Positions 46,296-56,299 are shown, numbered from the stretch's first letter. The stretch is 64,000 nucleotides of DNA from CAJQGY01 sp905478015 (GCA_943788365.1 CALSPZ010000001.1:248001-312000); one strand, 5' to 3'. Program-made: numbers and translations. Notes: a model not told the origin generated them from the sequence alone.

Positions 46296-47339
46296 TTAGT
46301 CTTTGAGTACACCAAGTTTTTTTTGAAGCTTGGAATTTGATGTTGTATATCCAAAAGGAACTCTTTCACCAGGGTTGATGCGTTTATATGCTTCTTGAAC
46401 AGCTAAAGTAGTTTCATGGAACCCAGAAAGAATGAGATCAAGTTTACCAGGATAGTCATTAATATCACCTACTGCAAAAATACCAGATCTTGTTGTTTCA
46501 AAATTTTCAGTATTCACCTTTATTTTTTTTGAATTAAGCTCTATATCCCATTCCAAAATAGGACCAAGTTTTTTATTTAGACCAAATAAAAATAGCAACT
46601 CATCAGCATCAAAAGTCTCAATTTCTTTTGTATCAAAGTTTTTTAATGATACTGATGTAACAGAGCTGGTTCCAAAAATATCTTCAATTACATAAGGTGT
46701 CAAAAGGTTAACTTTACCCTTGCTCACCAACTCTCTCATTTGCTCCTCAGAATGCAAAGCGCCTCTAAATGCATCTCTTCTGTGAACAAGGTTAATACTC
46801 TTAGCTATTTTTGAAAGCTCTATAGTCCAGTCAAGAGCAGAATCACCACCCCCAAATATAAAGACATTCTTATCCTTATAGGTACTCTTCGAACGGACCG
46901 CATAAGTTACACCTTTGTCTTTAAATTTGTCAGGATCATCGATATTAGGTGGCCTTCTTGGTTCAAATGATCCAGCACCCGCTGCAATAAAAACATTTTT
47001 AGTAATAAATTCATTTCCCATATTTGTTCTAACTGACCAAAATTCTTGGTCGTCCTTTTTAACACCCATTAATTCATCGACTCTTTGTTCTAAAAAAACC
47101 TCATAATCAAATGGTTTTATCTGCTCAATTAATGCATCAACGTGCTCTTGAGCTGTTTGAAAAGGAACACCGGGTATATCATAAATAGGTTTTTCAGGAT
47201 AAAGCTCTGCACATTGGCCACCTACTTTGTCTAAGTTGTCTATTAACACGCACTTAAGACCAAGCAAACCAGCTTCAAATACAGTGAATAAGCCAACAGG
47301 GCCCGCACCTATAACGACAATGTCTATTTCTTTTTTCAT
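46296..47339 (-). CDS. Thioredoxin-reductase-like ferredoxin/flavodoxin-NADP reductase
   Basis: A 347-residue flavoprotein with FAD motif VIGAGPVGLFTVFEAG, NADP motif FIFGGGDSALDWTIEL, and FAVGDINDYPGKLDLILSGF. The redox CxxC of thioredoxin reductase is absent, as in the YumC-type ferredoxin-NADP reductases. It lies 2 bp from the rnfB-like gene and 1 bp from metG, forming a tight operon metG-fnr-rnfB-rnt. It likely moves electrons between NADPH and the ferredoxin-like partner. Confidence 0.93.
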   Translation of the reverse strand: MKKEIDIVVIGAGPVGLFTVFEAGLLGLKCVLIDNLDKVGGQCAELYPEKPIYDIPGVPFQTAQEHVDALIEQIKPFDYEVFLEQRVDELMGVKKDDQEFWSVRTNMGNEFITKNVFIAAGAGSFEPRRPPNIDDPDKFKDKGVTYAVRSKSTYKDKNVFIFGGGDSALDWTIELSKIAKSINLVHRRDAFRGALHSEEQMRELVSKGKVNLLTPYVIEDIFGTSSVTSVSLKNFDTKEIETFDADELLFLFGLNKKLGPILEWDIELNSKKIKVNTENFETTRSGIFAVGDINDYPGKLDLILSGFHETTLAVQEAYKRINPGERVPFGYTTSNSKLQKKLGVLKD

Positions 47340-47340
47340 G

Positions 47341-49299
47341 CTACTTAACTCTTTGACCCTCTATAGCTCCTTCATCTGGAGATATTAAAAAAATTCCGCC
47401 TTTTTCATCTGAAGATGCAAGAACCATGCCTTCTGATAAACCAAATTTCATTTGTCTTGGTTTTAGATTAAATACAAGTATCACAAGTCTTCCATCCAAT
47501 TCATGAGGCTCATATGCGCTTTTAATTCCTGCAAATACCTGTTTTTTTCCAAGATCACCAACACTTAAATCTAATTTAATAAGCTTATCAGCCCCGTCAA
47601 CATGAGAAGCTTTGATAACTTTAGCAATCCTAAGATCCACATCTATAAACTGATCGATATTAATTGTATTTAAATCTTCCATTTCCTCTTCCTTATTTAG
47701 TATTATTTTTTCCAATCTATTTAATATTGGTTTGTATTTAGTAATTTTATCAACTAACTCATTTCCGACATCATCAAAATTTGAAGATGGATTACCTAGA
47801 AACTTAAAAGCTGATTTGGTTATATTTGGTATTATTGGTTTAAGATAAATACTCAAATAATAAAAGCCATTCAGGGCTACAGAAGCTATTCTAGTTGCAT
47901 CTTTTATATCTTTCTTCCAGGGTGTATTTTCATTGATATACTTATTAATATCATCAGCCATTTCCATTATCAGCCTTACAGCCTTAGAGTATTGACGATT
48001 TTCATAAAGATTAATAACTAGATCTTTATTATTTACAATTCCCGTAAGCAAGGTTGAGTCAAGATTCGTATCCACTTGATCATTGTTTTTATTAATAAAT
48101 GAAGAGCTTCTACTTGCAATATTAAGATATTTACCAACTAGATCTGAGTTAATTTTTTGCACATAGTCATCTAGATTTAGATCCAGGTCTTCAACCTTAT
48201 CATTTAGCTTTGCTGCAAAATAGTATCTCAAAGTTTCAGGATCACATATATCAGCAAATTCTTTAGCCATGATACCTGTACCCTTTGATTTTGACATTTT
48301 TTCGCCATTAAGAGTTAAAAATCCATGAACATGGATTCCGGTTGGGAGCTTATAACTAGATGACTCCAAAAGCGCTGGCCAAAACAAACCATGAAAATAT
48401 GAAATATCTTTACCTATAAAATGATGAATTTCAAATTCAGAATCTTTATGCCACAGATCAGCTATATCAATATTATTCTTTAGTGACCAATTCATAGCAG
48501 AGGCTATATATCCTATTGGTGCATCTAGCCATACATAAAAAAACTTATTTGGCTCATCTGGTATCTCAAAACCAAAGTACGGAGCATCTCGTGAAATATC
48601 CCATTTTTTCAAACCATCATTAACCCATTCACGAAGCTTATTAACAATTGGTTCTTGCAATGTTGCTTTATCTAAGAATTCTTTAATAGAACCCTTCTTT
48701 GATGGTAGATCAAAAAAGATATGTTCCGTTTCTTTTAATACAGGTTTGGTATTTGATAGGGTGGAGATCGGTTTTATAAGCTCCTCAACAGAGAACGCTG
48801 CATTACAAACACCGCAACCATCTCCATATTGATCTTCTGCAGAACATTTTGGACATGTGCCTTTGATAAACCTATCTGATAGGAACATTTTTTCTTTTGT
48901 GTCATAAAGCTGATTTATTACTTTTTTTGTTATTAGATTATTTTTTTTTGATGAATTATATATTTCTTGTGCAATTTTTTTATTTTCGTCAGAGTGAGTA
49001 GAGTGAAAATTAGTAAACTTAATACCATATTTTTCATATGTTTCTATATGATCAATCTTAACACTCCCTATCAGCTCTTCAGCTGATAGATTTAATTCTT
49101 TTGCCTTAAGCATTACAGGAGTTCCATGAGTATCATCTGCACAAAAATAAAGACATTGATTTGAATTTTGATTCTGAAATCTTACCCATATATCAGTTTG
49201 AACAGCTTCAAGAATATGACCTAAATGCAAAGACGAGTTTGCATAAGGCAAAGCACTAGTCACAATTATTTTTCTTTTATTTTGAGTATGTTCCTTCAT
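47341..49299 (-). CDS. metG: Methionyl-tRNA synthetase
   Basis: A 652-residue class I synthetase with ALPYANSSLHLGHILEA (HIGH site), EKMSKSKGTGIM (KMSKS), a zinc knuckle CPKCSAEDQYGDGCGVC, and a C-terminal tRNA-binding domain (about 545-650) with DLRIAKVIKASHVDGADKL. Slightly shorter than the E. coli enzyme. It heads the operon with the ferredoxin reductase, rnfB-like and rnt genes and is divergent from the Mrp-like gene, an order common in gammaproteobacteria. Confidence 0.97.
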   Translation of the reverse strand: MKEHTQNKRKIIVTSALPYANSSLHLGHILEAVQTDIWVRFQNQNSNQCLYFCADDTHGTPVMLKAKELNLSAEELIGSVKIDHIETYEKYGIKFTNFHSTHSDENKKIAQEIYNSSKKNNLITKKVINQLYDTKEKMFLSDRFIKGTCPKCSAEDQYGDGCGVCNAAFSVEELIKPISTLSNTKPVLKETEHIFFDLPSKKGSIKEFLDKATLQEPIVNKLREWVNDGLKKWDISRDAPYFGFEIPDEPNKFFYVWLDAPIGYIASAMNWSLKNNIDIADLWHKDSEFEIHHFIGKDISYFHGLFWPALLESSSYKLPTGIHVHGFLTLNGEKMSKSKGTGIMAKEFADICDPETLRYYFAAKLNDKVEDLDLNLDDYVQKINSDLVGKYLNIASRSSSFINKNNDQVDTNLDSTLLTGIVNNKDLVINLYENRQYSKAVRLIMEMADDINKYINENTPWKKDIKDATRIASVALNGFYYLSIYLKPIIPNITKSAFKFLGNPSSNFDDVGNELVDKITKYKPILNRLEKIILNKEEEMEDLNTINIDQFIDVDLRIAKVIKASHVDGADKLIKLDLSVGDLGKKQVFAGIKSAYEPHELDGRLVILVFNLKPRQMKFGLSEGMVLASSDEKGGIFLISPDEGAIEGQRVK

Positions 49300-49336
49300 A
49301 TATAAAATGTATTATATGTGAATTAATTAAAAATAT

Positions 49337-50030
49337 ATGTCCATAAAAAAAATAATAGCAGTTGCATCAGCAAAGGGTGGTGTTGGTAAAAGCACCATAA
49401 CAGCAGCACTGGCCTCATATTTGTCTAAATCTATGAAAATAGGCATTCTTGATGCAGATATATATGGACCAAATCAGCATATATCTGTTCAATGTTGCTA
49501 ACTCAAAGCCAAATATTACAAATATCGATGGTAAAAAATTATTTATACCAATTACAGTTAATAATATTAAATTAAATTCGATGGGCTTTATCTTAGATGA
49601 AGATAAAGCGGCAGTATGGAGAGGTCCTATGCTAAGCGGAGCCATAAGACAGCTTATGCAATCAACTTTATGGGGTGAGCTAGACATACTTTTTATTGAT
49701 ATGCCTCCTGGAACAGGCGATGCATATTTAACAGTAGTATCTGAAATTAAACCAGATCATGCTTTACTTATAACCACTCCAAGCAAACTATCAATTCAAG
49801 ATACATTAAAATCCTTCTCTACTTTCTCCAAATTAAATACAAATATTATTGGCTTTATCGTAAATAATATTTTTAGACAAACTGAGAAAATTGAATATAC
49901 TGAATTTTTAGAGAGGAGTGTTAATTTCATTGGAGGAGTTAATTTTGAAAAAGATTTCCATGACTTCCAGTTCAATACACAAAGTATAGAAATAGAATTT
50001 ATAGCTAATTATTTAATAAAAAAATTATAA
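49337..50030 (+). pseudogene. mrp: Mrp/ApbC-like P-loop ATPase, interrupted by a frameshift
   Basis: From ATG 49337 the frame reads MSIKKIIAVASAKGGVGKST (deviant Walker A), LDADIYGPNQHI, then stops at 49500. The Mrp family continues in the +1 frame from about 49480: SKPNITNIDGKKLFIP, SMGFILDEDKAAVWRGPML, DILFIDMPPGTGDAYLTVVS, to a stop at 50030. Removing one base in CATATATCTG (about 49479-49488) restores the frame as QHILFNVANSKPN. The usual C-terminal CxxC cluster site and the N-terminal MIP18 domain are both absent. Either a decaying gene or a sequencing or assembly error. It lies divergent from metG, as in E. coli. Confidence 0.85.
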
Positions 50031-50032
50031 AT

Positions 50033-50728
50033 ATGAAAAAACTATTCTTATTATTTTTATTGATTCCAGCTCAAGCATTAGTAGCTAATGTTAATGATCC
50101 CTTTGAAAATATTAATAGAACATTTTTTGATATTAATGAAAAAGTCGATAACGTCGCCCTAAAACCAATAGCATTAACTTACTCAAAAACACCGGAGCCA
50201 GTAAAGCATGGCATCACTAATTTTTTTAGAAATTTAAAAGAAATAGACAATACATTAAATCAAGTCCTACAAGGCAAACCCAAATATGCTATCAATGATT
50301 TTTCAAGATTTATTATAAATTCAACAATAGGAATTGGTGGTATCTTGGATCCAGCATCCTCTATGGGTTTAGAAAGACATGATGAAGATTTTGGCCAAAC
50401 CCTAGGTCTATGGGGGGTATCACCCGGTCCTTATTTAATGATTCCATTTCTAGGCCCAACGACTACAAGAGATTTATTAAGTAGGCCAATTTCATCTTTT
50501 CTTGAAGTTACATTTCATATGGATGACAGCAATGTCAGAATCTCTTTGAGTGCCCTTGATGCTATAGAAACTAGAGAAAGGCTTCTGGATGTTGAGAGCT
50601 TATTATCTGGAGATAAATATAATTTTGTTAGAGACTCTTACTCTCAATCAAGAGAGTATGAGATTAAAGACGGGTTAAATATTGTGGATGAGTTTACAGA
50701 TGATATGGATGATTTCTTAATTGACTAA
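50033..50728 (+). CDS. mlaA: MlaA/VacJ family outer-membrane phospholipid protein without lipobox
   Basis: A 231-residue MlaA protein: signal-like N-terminus (about 1-18), NDPFENINRTFFDINEKVDN, GHP-like segment, and the conserved EDFGQTLGLWGVSPGPYLMIPFLGP block. MlaA removes phospholipids from the outer leaflet of the outer membrane with MlaC. The lipobox Cys of VacJ lipoproteins is absent; the whole protein has no Cys. It starts two bases after the Mrp-like gene and overlaps dusA at its end. Confidence 0.9.
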   Translation: MKKLFLLFLLIPAQALVANVNDPFENINRTFFDINEKVDNVALKPIALTYSKTPEPVKHGITNFFRNLKEIDNTLNQVLQGKPKYAINDFSRFIINSTIGIGGILDPASSMGLERHDEDFGQTLGLWGVSPGPYLMIPFLGPTTTRDLLSRPISSFLEVTFHMDDSNVRISLSALDAIETRERLLDVESLLSGDKYNFVRDSYSQSREYEIKDGLNIVDEFTDDMDDFLID

Positions 50729-51688
50729 TAACTGTCTTAAATCACTCTTGTAAGGCGAAATATCTTTTGATTTAATAGCTTCCAAGATCAACTTTCTAAA
50801 AGCCTTTGCGTGTGGGTCGCCTTTTGACAATCCAAAAAGATGTTTAACCATTCGCGATAAATCATAACCTTGAGATTCCTTTGAAGTCATGTATGAGACA
50901 TACTCATCAAAGATTTCTGCTTTTGTAATTCTTTTATTTTTTTTCCCATAAATATGCTCATCAAAATCAGAAAGCATAAATGGATTGTCATATGCTGCTC
51001 TCCCTATCATGACACCATCAACATGATCTAAATGATTTAATGACTCCTCTAAGTTTTTTATTCCGCCATTTATAACTATATTTAAGTTAGGATTATCTTT
51101 TTTTAGCTTGTAAACAAAGTCATATTTTAAAGGTGGAATCATTCTATTTTGTCTAGGACTTAAACCTTTTAAAATGCCATTTCTAGCATGAATTATAAAG
51201 TTTGTAATACCAGCTTTTTTAACTATACCTACAAAATTTTCAAAAAAATCATACGTTTCATTATCATCTATACCCAATCTGCACTTTATAGTGACTGGGA
51301 TATCTACAGCATTTTGCATTTCACTTAAACAGTCAGCAACATGCTCAGGCTCAAGCATCAAGCATGCACCAAATCTACCTTTTTGAACTCTATCTGAAGG
51401 GCATCCCACATTAAGGTTTATTTCATCATATCCATATCCTTCAGATATTTTTGAAGATTCTACTAAGTCATTGATTTCTGAACCACCAAGCTGAACTGCG
51501 ACCGGATGTTCTTCTCTATTGAAATCTAGTTGTTCAAGGCATTTTCCATATATTAGAGCTCCTGTGGTAATCATCTCCGTATATAAGTATGTATGTTTTG
51601 AGATTAATCTTAATAGATACCTATCATGCATATCCGTATATTGCATCATAGGAGCTACACAGGCTCTGTGAGCATTTTTAAAATCCAT
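50717..51688 (-). CDS. dusA: tRNA-dihydrouridine synthase A
   Basis: A 323-residue flavin enzyme that reduces uridine 20/20a in tRNA. Motifs: CVAPMMQYTDMHDRYLLRL, LYTEMITTGALIYGK, HPVAVQLGGSE, NLNVGCPSDRVQKGRFGACLM with the catalytic Cys, and VMIGRAAYDNPFML. The MMQYTD and YTEMITTGA forms mark DusA rather than DusB/C. It shares one base with nhaB on the same strand. Confidence 0.96.
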   Translation of the reverse strand: MDFKNAHRACVAPMMQYTDMHDRYLLRLISKHTYLYTEMITTGALIYGKCLEQLDFNREEHPVAVQLGGSEINDLVESSKISEGYGYDEINLNVGCPSDRVQKGRFGACLMLEPEHVADCLSEMQNAVDIPVTIKCRLGIDDNETYDFFENFVGIVKKAGITNFIIHARNGILKGLSPRQNRMIPPLKYDFVYKLKKDNPNLNIVINGGIKNLEESLNHLDHVDGVMIGRAAYDNPFMLSDFDEHIYGKKNKRITKAEIFDEYVSYMTSKESQGYDLSRMVKHLFGLSKGDPHAKAFRKLILEAIKSKDISPYKSDLRQLLVN

Positions 51689-53196
51689 TATATAAAGTTA
51701 ACTATAGATACAAAGCCAACAATACTTAAGATGATAGTGTAGGGCAGTGCCATGAAAACCATTCTCATATACGAGAGATTTATTAGCGGGGCAAGTGATG
51801 AGGTTAATAAGAATAAGAAAGCCGCCTGTCCATTTGGCGTGGCTATACTTGGGATATTAGTTCCAGTGTTTATAGCGATAGCTAATTTATTAAATTGATC
51901 AATTGAAATATCTCCAGCATCAAGAGCAGTCTTAACCTCATTAATGTATATTGTCGCAACAAATACGTTATCACTAATGGCTGATAAAACACCATTAACT
52001 ACAAAGAATAAAGAGGGCTGGGTTGAAACATCTTGCATTAAGACAAATGATATAAGTGGTGCAAAAAGCAACTGATCATTTATAACACTTACAATAGCAA
52101 AAAACACTGCCAAAAGTGCAGTAAAGGGAAGAGCTTCATGAAATGCTTCTCCCAAATCATGCTCTTCAGTAATGCCTTTAAAAGATGTTAATAAAATTAT
52201 TATACCAAGACCAATAAGCCCAACTGCAGCTATGTGAAGAGCTAATGCAATAACTAAAAATACAGCAACAACTAGTTCAACAAGTAATTGCGCTCTTTGA
52301 TTTATGGTTGTGTTTGCAGCATCATGAAGGGCGAAATCATTAAAAATTTTTCTTACATTCGTTGGCATTTGATTACCAAATCCACAAATTGAAAATCTTT
52401 CAACAAAATAACAGGTAATTAGACCTGCAATAAAAACTGGCATTGTTACTGGCGCCATTCTTATAAAGAATTCAACAAACTCCCACTGAGCTATATTAGC
52501 TATAAGCAAGTTTTGAGGCTCGCCAACAATAGTACAAACACCACCCAATGCCGTTCCCACTGCACCATGCATTATTAAATCTCTTAAAAATGCTTTAAAT
52601 TCTTCTAGCTCAACAACATTAAGATCTGAAAGATTAATATCATTGTTAAAATCATGCTCATCACCAAAACTCTTTCCAGATGCCACTGTATGATAAATTC
52701 TATAGAAGCCTACTGTTACACCTATCAATACTGCTGTAACAGTTAAAGCATCTAAGAATGCAGATAGCACAGCTGCTGAAAAGCAAAATAGAAGACTCAA
52801 AGCAGTTTTTGATTTAACTTTTAAAAGCAAACTTGTAAAGATTGAAAGCATTAGATTCTTCATGAAAAAAATACCTGCTACCATGAATATTAATAAAAGT
52901 ATTACCTCTAAATTATGTTCAATCTCATAAAGCACATGATAAGGAGTTGTTAGGCCTAGTGCGATTGCCTGAATAGCTAATAGACCACCAGGTTGAAGAG
53001 GGTAGCATTTAAGCGCAAGCGCAAGTGTAAAGATAAACTCTAGCAAAAATATCCAACCAACTATAAAACCACCATTTAACCCCAATAAATTACAAACAAA
53101 TAATATGAACGGGTTTAAGATTAAGAAAGCTATTATGGTAGACTTGTACCACTTTGGTGAGTTACCTAGAAACATTCTCATTAGTTCATTTAACAT
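51688..53196 (-). CDS. nhaB: Na+/H+ antiporter NhaB
   Basis: A 502-residue membrane protein with about 12 helices. Typical NhaB segments: KWYKSTIIAFLILNPF, YPLQPGGLLAIQAIALGL, TALGGVCTIVGEPQNLLIA, VLSAISDNVFVATIYINEVK and INTGTNIPSIATPNGQAAFL. It pumps Na+ out at low external proton gradient, fitting a marine setting. It precedes dusA on the same strand and is divergent from nudC with only 25 bp between the starts. Confidence 0.95.
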   Translation of the reverse strand: MLNELMRMFLGNSPKWYKSTIIAFLILNPFILFVCNLLGLNGGFIVGWIFLLEFIFTLALALKCYPLQPGGLLAIQAIALGLTTPYHVLYEIEHNLEVILLLIFMVAGIFFMKNLMLSIFTSLLLKVKSKTALSLLFCFSAAVLSAFLDALTVTAVLIGVTVGFYRIYHTVASGKSFGDEHDFNNDINLSDLNVVELEEFKAFLRDLIMHGAVGTALGGVCTIVGEPQNLLIANIAQWEFVEFFIRMAPVTMPVFIAGLITCYFVERFSICGFGNQMPTNVRKIFNDFALHDAANTTINQRAQLLVELVVAVFLVIALALHIAAVGLIGLGIIILLTSFKGITEEHDLGEAFHEALPFTALLAVFFAIVSVINDQLLFAPLISFVLMQDVSTQPSLFFVVNGVLSAISDNVFVATIYINEVKTALDAGDISIDQFNKLAIAINTGTNIPSIATPNGQAAFLFLLTSSLAPLINLSYMRMVFMALPYTIILSIVGFVSIVNFI

Positions 53197-53221
53197 AATT
53201 TTAATAAAAGTTTAATTAATA

Positions 53222-54040
53222 ATGCATTTTAAAAGATTTTTAGATTTTAAAACAAACAATTCTGATAATTCTTTAGTTATTTTTAATAATAATAAAATAG
53301 TTTTTGATAAAGATTCAAAATCTTTAGTACTTCAATCAATGTTTTTAAATATTGATTACTCTGAGGCAATTGTTGTTGGTATAGGTGAAAATATAGATTC
53401 TCAGTTTTTAGCTGTGGATGTTACTAACTGTAATTTTGATTTAAATGCCCATGGCTATACCTCATTAATTGAAACAGATATTAGAAATATTTTAGGATCT
53501 GCATCTCCAAATGAAATATCTATTATAGGAAGAGCTCAGCATTTACTCCATTGGTTGAAAACATCAAAATTTTGTGGATCTTGTGGATCTCTTAATAAAT
53601 TCTCTTCTAAAGAAGGTGCGTTCTTTTGTCCATGTGCTAAAGATATGATCTATCCAAAAATATCTCCATGTGTAATTGGAATAATTATTAAGGATGATCA
53701 AATACTCTTAGCCCGTAATAAGCTTTTTCCAGAGGGAATGTTTAGTGCAATAGCTGGATTTGTTGAAGCATCTGAAACGTTAGAACAGACTTTTAAAAGA
53801 GAGATTATGGAAGAAGTTGGTTTAAAAGTTAAAAATATCGAATATTTTGGAAGTCAACCATGGCCTTTTCCAAACCAACTTATGATTGCATTCAAGTGCG
53901 AGTATAAATCAGGAGATATAAAAGTAGACGGTGAAGAGATTGTTGAAGCTGATTGGTTTGATGTCAACAATCTTCCAAAAATACCACCAATATCTTCAAT
54001 ATCTGGTCAATTAATTAAGTCTTATCTCGAGGGTCGTTAG
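53222..54040 (+). CDS. nudC: NAD+ diphosphatase / NADH pyrophosphatase (Nudix)
   Basis: A 272-residue Nudix hydrolase that splits NAD(H) and removes NAD caps from RNA. Zinc ribbon KFCGSCGSL...FFCPCAKD (four Cys), Nudix box GFVEASETLEQTFKREIMEEVG, and the NudC signature SQPWPFPNQLM. It converges with rne, overlapping by 26 bp; antisense effects between an RNA-decapping enzyme and RNase E would be possible but are untested. Confidence 0.95.
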   Translation: MHFKRFLDFKTNNSDNSLVIFNNNKIVFDKDSKSLVLQSMFLNIDYSEAIVVGIGENIDSQFLAVDVTNCNFDLNAHGYTSLIETDIRNILGSASPNEISIIGRAQHLLHWLKTSKFCGSCGSLNKFSSKEGAFFCPCAKDMIYPKISPCVIGIIIKDDQILLARNKLFPEGMFSAIAGFVEASETLEQTFKREIMEEVGLKVKNIEYFGSQPWPFPNQLMIAFKCEYKSGDIKVDGEEIVEADWFDVNNLPKIPPISSISGQLIKSYLEGR

Positions 54041-56159
54041 AGGCTCTTGTAGGAATTTCTTTCTTTACTTTAGCTTCCTTTTTGATTTCTTGCATAACTG
54101 GTTTTTTAACCTTTGGTGTATCCGGTTTAATATTTTCAGATTTAGGCGCATTTTGTTTCTTTGCAACAGGCTTATTCTCAGTTTTCACTTTCTTAGAAAC
54201 ATCATTGACCTTATCAGATTTATTTGACTGAGATGTATTAATACTTTTAGATTTTACCTGCTCTTTATTTGCTTTATTATTATGATTTTTCTGATTAGAC
54301 TTGGATTGAGTAGGGGGTTTTTGATCAACAGTTTTTTGATTTATATTCTGCTGATTAGTAGTTGTTTTTTTTAGCTGCTGATTTAATTTTTTGTTAACAG
54401 GCTTTTTATTTTGTTTATTTTGAACAGGCTTTTTATTCAAAGCAGGTTTAGGCTTTCTATTAGAATTTCTTCTCTGTTGTGGTTTTCTATTGCTAGTTTT
54501 TTTAACCACTTTTTTTGTTTTACTATCATCACCATCGATACCAGCTATACTTTTAATCCAGCTTACAAGACCGTCTTTTTTCTTTTTAGGCATCTTGGGT
54601 GGCTTGATACCACTTACAAGAGGTTTCATTGACTTGTTAATATTTTTATCGTCTCTCCAATTAGTATCAGGTTCAGGGCTATTTGGTACTAATTTATATG
54701 AATCTACATTTTTTACATCACTTGCCTTAACTCTTAGAACTTTATAGTAAGGTCTTGATTTGTATGGGTCAGCAACAATAACAACTTTTATGTTATTAGA
54801 TTTTTCAATATGCATAATGTCATTTCTTTTTTCATTTAATAAATAACTTGCAACATCAGATGGAACGTAAACTTGTATTTCAGCAGTATTATCTTTTGCT
54901 GAGTCTTCACCGATAATTCTTAATATTGATTGTCCTAATGATCTAGGACCTCTGACTAGAACGTGCTCGATATCATAAGATTCATTTAATGATGGTCTTA
55001 ACCTTTGTCTAGAGACTTCTAGCAATCCAAATCTTGAGATGCTTGAAATTTGAACTCTGGCTCTATCTGTATAAACTGCTTTTCTAAATGCAGATTCAAC
55101 TTTTTCCTGATGTTTTGAATCCATCATGTCAATAAAATCAATAACAACTAATCCCCCGACATCTCTTAATCTAAGTTGACGAGCAACTTCTCTTGCTGCT
55201 TCTAGATTTGTTTTATATGCAGTGTCCTCGATATCTTTTCCCTTTGTTGATCTAGCAGAATTGACATCAACAGCTGTCATTGCTTCTGTAGGATCTATAA
55301 CGATAGAGCCGCCAGATGTTAATGATATCTCTCTTTGAAAAGCAAGTTCAATTTGAGATTCAATTTGATATCTATTAAAGAGAGGGATTTCTTCATCATA
55401 GAATTTAACCTTGTCTGCATGGTCTGGCAGAACAGCACTAATAAATTCTAATGCTTCATCATAAGTTGGCTTGTCATCAATTAGTATCTCTTCAATATCT
55501 TCTTTAAAATAATCTTTTACAACTCTTACAATAAGCTTGTCATCTCTAAATATCAATGAAGGACTGGGAGCGCTATCAAATGTTTTTGAAATTTCTTCCC
55601 ACAGCGCCAATAGGTATGATAAATCAAGTGCAAGCTCCTCAGAAGTTCTACCTAGACCATTTGTTCTAACAATAGCACTCATATCATTAGGTATATCTAA
55701 ATTAGACAGAGCATCCTTAATTTGATCCCTTTCCTCGCCACTTATTCGTCTTGAAATTCCTCCAGACCTTGATGAATTTGGAATTAGAACAAGAAATCTT
55801 CCAGCAAGACCAATTTGTGTCGTTAAGGCCGCACCTTTAGTTCCGCGTTCCTCTTTTGTTACTTGAACAATTATGTCTTGGCCTTCTTTAAGTGTGCACT
55901 CAGTCTTACCGTTAGCATTCTTTTTAAAGAATTCATTTGATAGATCTTTTAGAGGTAAAAAGCCATGCCTTTCTGATCCAAAGTTTACAAAAGCAGCATC
56001 TAGACTTGATTCTATTCTTGATACAGTAGCTTTAAATATACTACCTTTTAACAAGACTCTATCTGGTGATTCTGTATCTAGATCATATAGTTTTGCACCA
56101 TCAACAAGCGCAACTCGAAGTTCATCTCCATAAGATGAATTGATTAAAATTCTTTTCAT
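54015..56159 (-). CDS. rne: Ribonuclease E/G, RNase E type, without zinc-link cysteines
   Basis: A 714-residue endonuclease for mRNA decay and stable RNA maturation. S1 domain about 36-120, RNase H-like and DNase I-like catalytic part with IDPTEAMTAVDVNSARSTKG and LVVIDFIDMMDSKHQEKVE (the two metal Asp), then a Lys/Gln/Asn-rich unstructured tail (about 530-714). The segment after SRQRLRPSLNES, where E. coli has CPRC, reads YDIEHVLVRGPRSLG with no Cys, so the zinc link joining dimers is missing. The tail is much shorter than in E. coli. Start ATG 56159 has a GGGAG ribosome site. Confidence 0.93.
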   Translation of the reverse strand: MKRILINSSYGDELRVALVDGAKLYDLDTESPDRVLLKGSIFKATVSRIESSLDAAFVNFGSERHGFLPLKDLSNEFFKKNANGKTECTLKEGQDIIVQVTKEERGTKGAALTTQIGLAGRFLVLIPNSSRSGGISRRISGEERDQIKDALSNLDIPNDMSAIVRTNGLGRTSEELALDLSYLLALWEEISKTFDSAPSPSLIFRDDKLIVRVVKDYFKEDIEEILIDDKPTYDEALEFISAVLPDHADKVKFYDEEIPLFNRYQIESQIELAFQREISLTSGGSIVIDPTEAMTAVDVNSARSTKGKDIEDTAYKTNLEAAREVARQLRLRDVGGLVVIDFIDMMDSKHQEKVESAFRKAVYTDRARVQISSISRFGLLEVSRQRLRPSLNESYDIEHVLVRGPRSLGQSILRIIGEDSAKDNTAEIQVYVPSDVASYLLNEKRNDIMHIEKSNNIKVVIVADPYKSRPYYKVLRVKASDVKNVDSYKLVPNSPEPDTNWRDDKNINKSMKPLVSGIKPPKMPKKKKDGLVSWIKSIAGIDGDDSKTKKVVKKTSNRKPQQRRNSNRKPKPALNKKPVQNKQNKKPVNKKLNQQLKKTTTNQQNINQKTVDQKPPTQSKSNQKNHNNKANKEQVKSKSINTSQSNKSDKVNDVSKKVKTENKPVAKKQNAPKSENIKPDTPKVKKPVMQEIKKEAKVKKEIPTRASNDPRDKT

Positions 56160-56263
56160 TATAGTCTCCCTATGTATAGGAAGATAAATCAGCAGTGAGC
56201 TAAGGCCCGTCCTTAATAAGTCTTATTTCTGCTTGCTTATAAGGTTTGCCTCGTTAAAGGCAA
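56160..56263 (-). promoter_or_regulatory. rne 5' leader with three hairpins (possible autoregulation)
   Basis: On the rne strand: TTGCCT/AGGCAA (56246-56263), CCTTA-TAAG with CTTATTAAGG (56211-56244, one bulge), and CCTA/TAGG (56169-56180) next to the GGGAG ribosome site. In enteric bacteria the rne leader hairpins let RNase E control its own mRNA; a similar role is plausible here. Confidence 0.55.
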
Positions 56264-56299
56264 TAAAAAAACTGTTGTAATTATCTTTAATATTAAAAT

